Below are positions 5,481 to 6,419 of a stretch of 6,419 bases of DNA, one piece after another. Source of the stretch: Pseudomonadota bacterium. Lineage in GTDB: Bacteria; Desulfobacterota; Desulfobulbia; Desulfobulbales; DAOVYS01. Under the pieces are notes generated by a model, which saw only the letters and a program-made list of their open reading frames with translations, had not been told where the DNA came from and ran no database searches. The stretch covers positions 1 to 6,419 of the forward strand of contig DAOVYS010000160.1 of NCBI GenBank assembly GCA_030635485.1, written 5' to 3'. The position numbers and the translations under genes were made by a program. How positions within the stretch are numbered: the stretch's first letter is position 1; every line of letters starts with the position of its first letter.

Positions 5481-5804
5481 ATGCACGATCACATCATGTC
5501 AAAGGGAGAAAAAAATCGGAGCAGCGCCTTGCAGCAATTGAATAAATCCAAAATAGAATTCAATAAGGCCCTCTTCTGGGATGTTCAAATTGATTCCCTT
5601 GACATTGAAACCCATGCCCGATTTGTCATCGAGCGGGTTGTTTCCAGAGGCAACCTGACAGACTGGAACCTGCTCAAGAAGATATACGGCAAAGAGAGAA
5701 TTAAACAGGAGGTGTTACGTATAAGATCTCTGGACCAAAAGACCGTCAGTTTTCTGAGTGCGTATTTTGGTATGGAAAAAACGGATTTCAGATGCTGCAG
5801 TTAA
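5481..5804 (+). CDS. DUF6922-like small protein, probable antitoxin partner, 107 aa
   Basis: This resembles the small DUF6922-type proteins commonly encoded just before AbiEii/AbiGii-type nucleotidyltransferases. The recognisable core is ALFWDVQIDSLDIETHARFVIERVVSRG (residues 30-57), then LTDWNLLKKIYGKERIKQEV and LRIRSLDQKTVSFLSAYFGM, ending in the typical FRCC. The fold is probably all-helical. The first 25 or so residues are a variable polar stretch. The start is uncertain: ATG 5481 gives the full frame, ATG 5496 is an equally plausible start, and neither has a clear Shine-Dalgarno. It overlaps the next gene by 13 bases, so the two are translationally coupled. An antitoxin role is inferred from this pairing; a chaperone-like or substrate role is also possible. 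Confidence 0.72.
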   Translation: MHDHIMSKGEKNRSSALQQLNKSKIEFNKALFWDVQIDSLDIETHARFVIERVVSRGNLTDWNLLKKIYGKERIKQEVLRIRSLDQKTVSFLSAYFGMEKTDFRCCS

Positions 5805-6415
5805 AGACAATCCACAAAGACACTTTTGAGTTGCTCAAGGAGTTGTCGGCCCAAAATGACCTGAATCCCTTTGCCCTTGCCGGTGGTACGGCCTTGGCCT
5901 TACAGCTGGGGCACAGAATTTCCATTGATTTGGATTTCTTAACCGGAAAAGAATTTGACAGCTTTGGTTTATTGGAGAGGTTAGGAGAATTTTTCGATAT
6001 AGAGAACAGCTCAACAACGATCAATTCCTTGTCGCTCTTTATTCAATGGCAGGGATCATCTGTGAAAACGGATTTCATCCGGCATAACTATCCGAGACTG
6101 AAACCTTTGATAACTGCAGACGGAATACGTCTTTTTTCTCTTGAAGACATCGCGGCAATGAAACTCAATGCCGTTGCCAACCGGGGCGCAAAAAAGGATT
6201 TCTACGATATACATACCCTGCTCTCTCGGTTTTCCTTATCGGAGTTGCTTGGTTTTTTTGAGGGAAAATATCAAAAAATGAACAGCTTCACAGTCACCAA
6301 GAGCCTTGCGTATTTTGATGACGCCGACCTGGAACCCGATCCCATGACTCTTATGGATATAACCTGGGAGGAAATAAAGGCTGATCTGAAATTGCAGTTA
6401 CGAGATTCAGCCTGA
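5792..6415 (+). CDS. AbiEii/AbiGii-family nucleotidyltransferase, probable toxin, 207 aa
   Basis: This is a DNA-polymerase-beta-superfamily nucleotidyltransferase of the AbiEii/AbiGii (DUF1814) type. Family members act as toxins, some by adding nucleotides to tRNA, in bicistronic toxin-antitoxin or abortive-infection systems. Residues 30-49 carry the signature AGGTALALQLGHRISIDLDF: Gly31-Gly32 and metal-binding Asp46 and Asp48. A third acidic residue is likely Asp94 in VKTDFI. SLEDIAAMKLNAVANRGAKKDFYDIHTLL (116-144) is the conserved helical block, with Lys124, Arg131, Lys135, Asp136 and Asp139. At 207 residues it is a compact member, shorter than the AbiEii of phage-defence systems. It begins inside the upstream antitoxin-like gene, with no strong Shine-Dalgarno, so coupled translation is likely. 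All key residues appear intact. The cellular target and whether it defends against phage are unknown. Confidence 0.85.
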   Translation: MLQLKTIHKDTFELLKELSAQNDLNPFALAGGTALALQLGHRISIDLDFLTGKEFDSFGLLERLGEFFDIENSSTTINSLSLFIQWQGSSVKTDFIRHNYPRLKPLITADGIRLFSLEDIAAMKLNAVANRGAKKDFYDIHTLLSRFSLSELLGFFEGKYQKMNSFTVTKSLAYFDDADLEPDPMTLMDITWEEIKADLKLQLRDSA

Positions 6416-6419
6416 TCAG

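Overview
The window looks like an extracellular-polysaccharide (EPS) chromosomal region of a Gram-negative bacterium with middling GC content. An RfaH-type NusG paralogue, a MarR-type regulator of the EPS-associated kind, GDP-mannose enzymes and a GH130 protein together resemble sulfate-reducer-like Desulfobacterota. That taxonomic guess is inference from gene families, not from a marker gene. All convincing genes are on the + strand.

Positions 129-3661 form a tight operon. It starts with a long GH130 mannoside phosphorylase or hydrolase. Next comes gmd (GDP-mannose 4,6-dehydratase), then fcl (GDP-L-fucose synthase), whose start overlaps the gmd stop. Gmd and Fcl convert GDP-mannose to GDP-L-fucose for glycan assembly. 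If the GH130 protein is a phosphorylase, it would release mannose-1-phosphate, the precursor of GDP-mannose. The gmd gene carries a net two-base frameshift near 1787, so as written it makes a 65-residue stub. Everything downstream of the shift is intact and carries all the expected catalytic residues.

Positions 3662-5385 form a regulatory block. A C-rich, G-poor intergenic stretch holds a weak terminator-like hairpin and a plausible promoter. It is followed by an RfaH/NusG-family antiterminator gene, then a structured leader containing GGCGGTAGCG, which matches the core of the enterobacterial ops element recognised by RfaH. Next is a small secreted ComEA-like helix-hairpin-helix protein, a second C-rich gap, and the EPS-associated MarR-type regulator. 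A specialised antiterminator directly upstream of an ops-like site is the most interesting arrangement in the window.

Positions 5481-6415 form a toxin-antitoxin-type pair: a DUF6922-like small protein overlapping an AbiEii/AbiGii-type nucleotidyltransferase. It is preceded by an imperfectly palindromic intergenic region. No tRNA, rRNA, CRISPR array or insertion sequence was seen.
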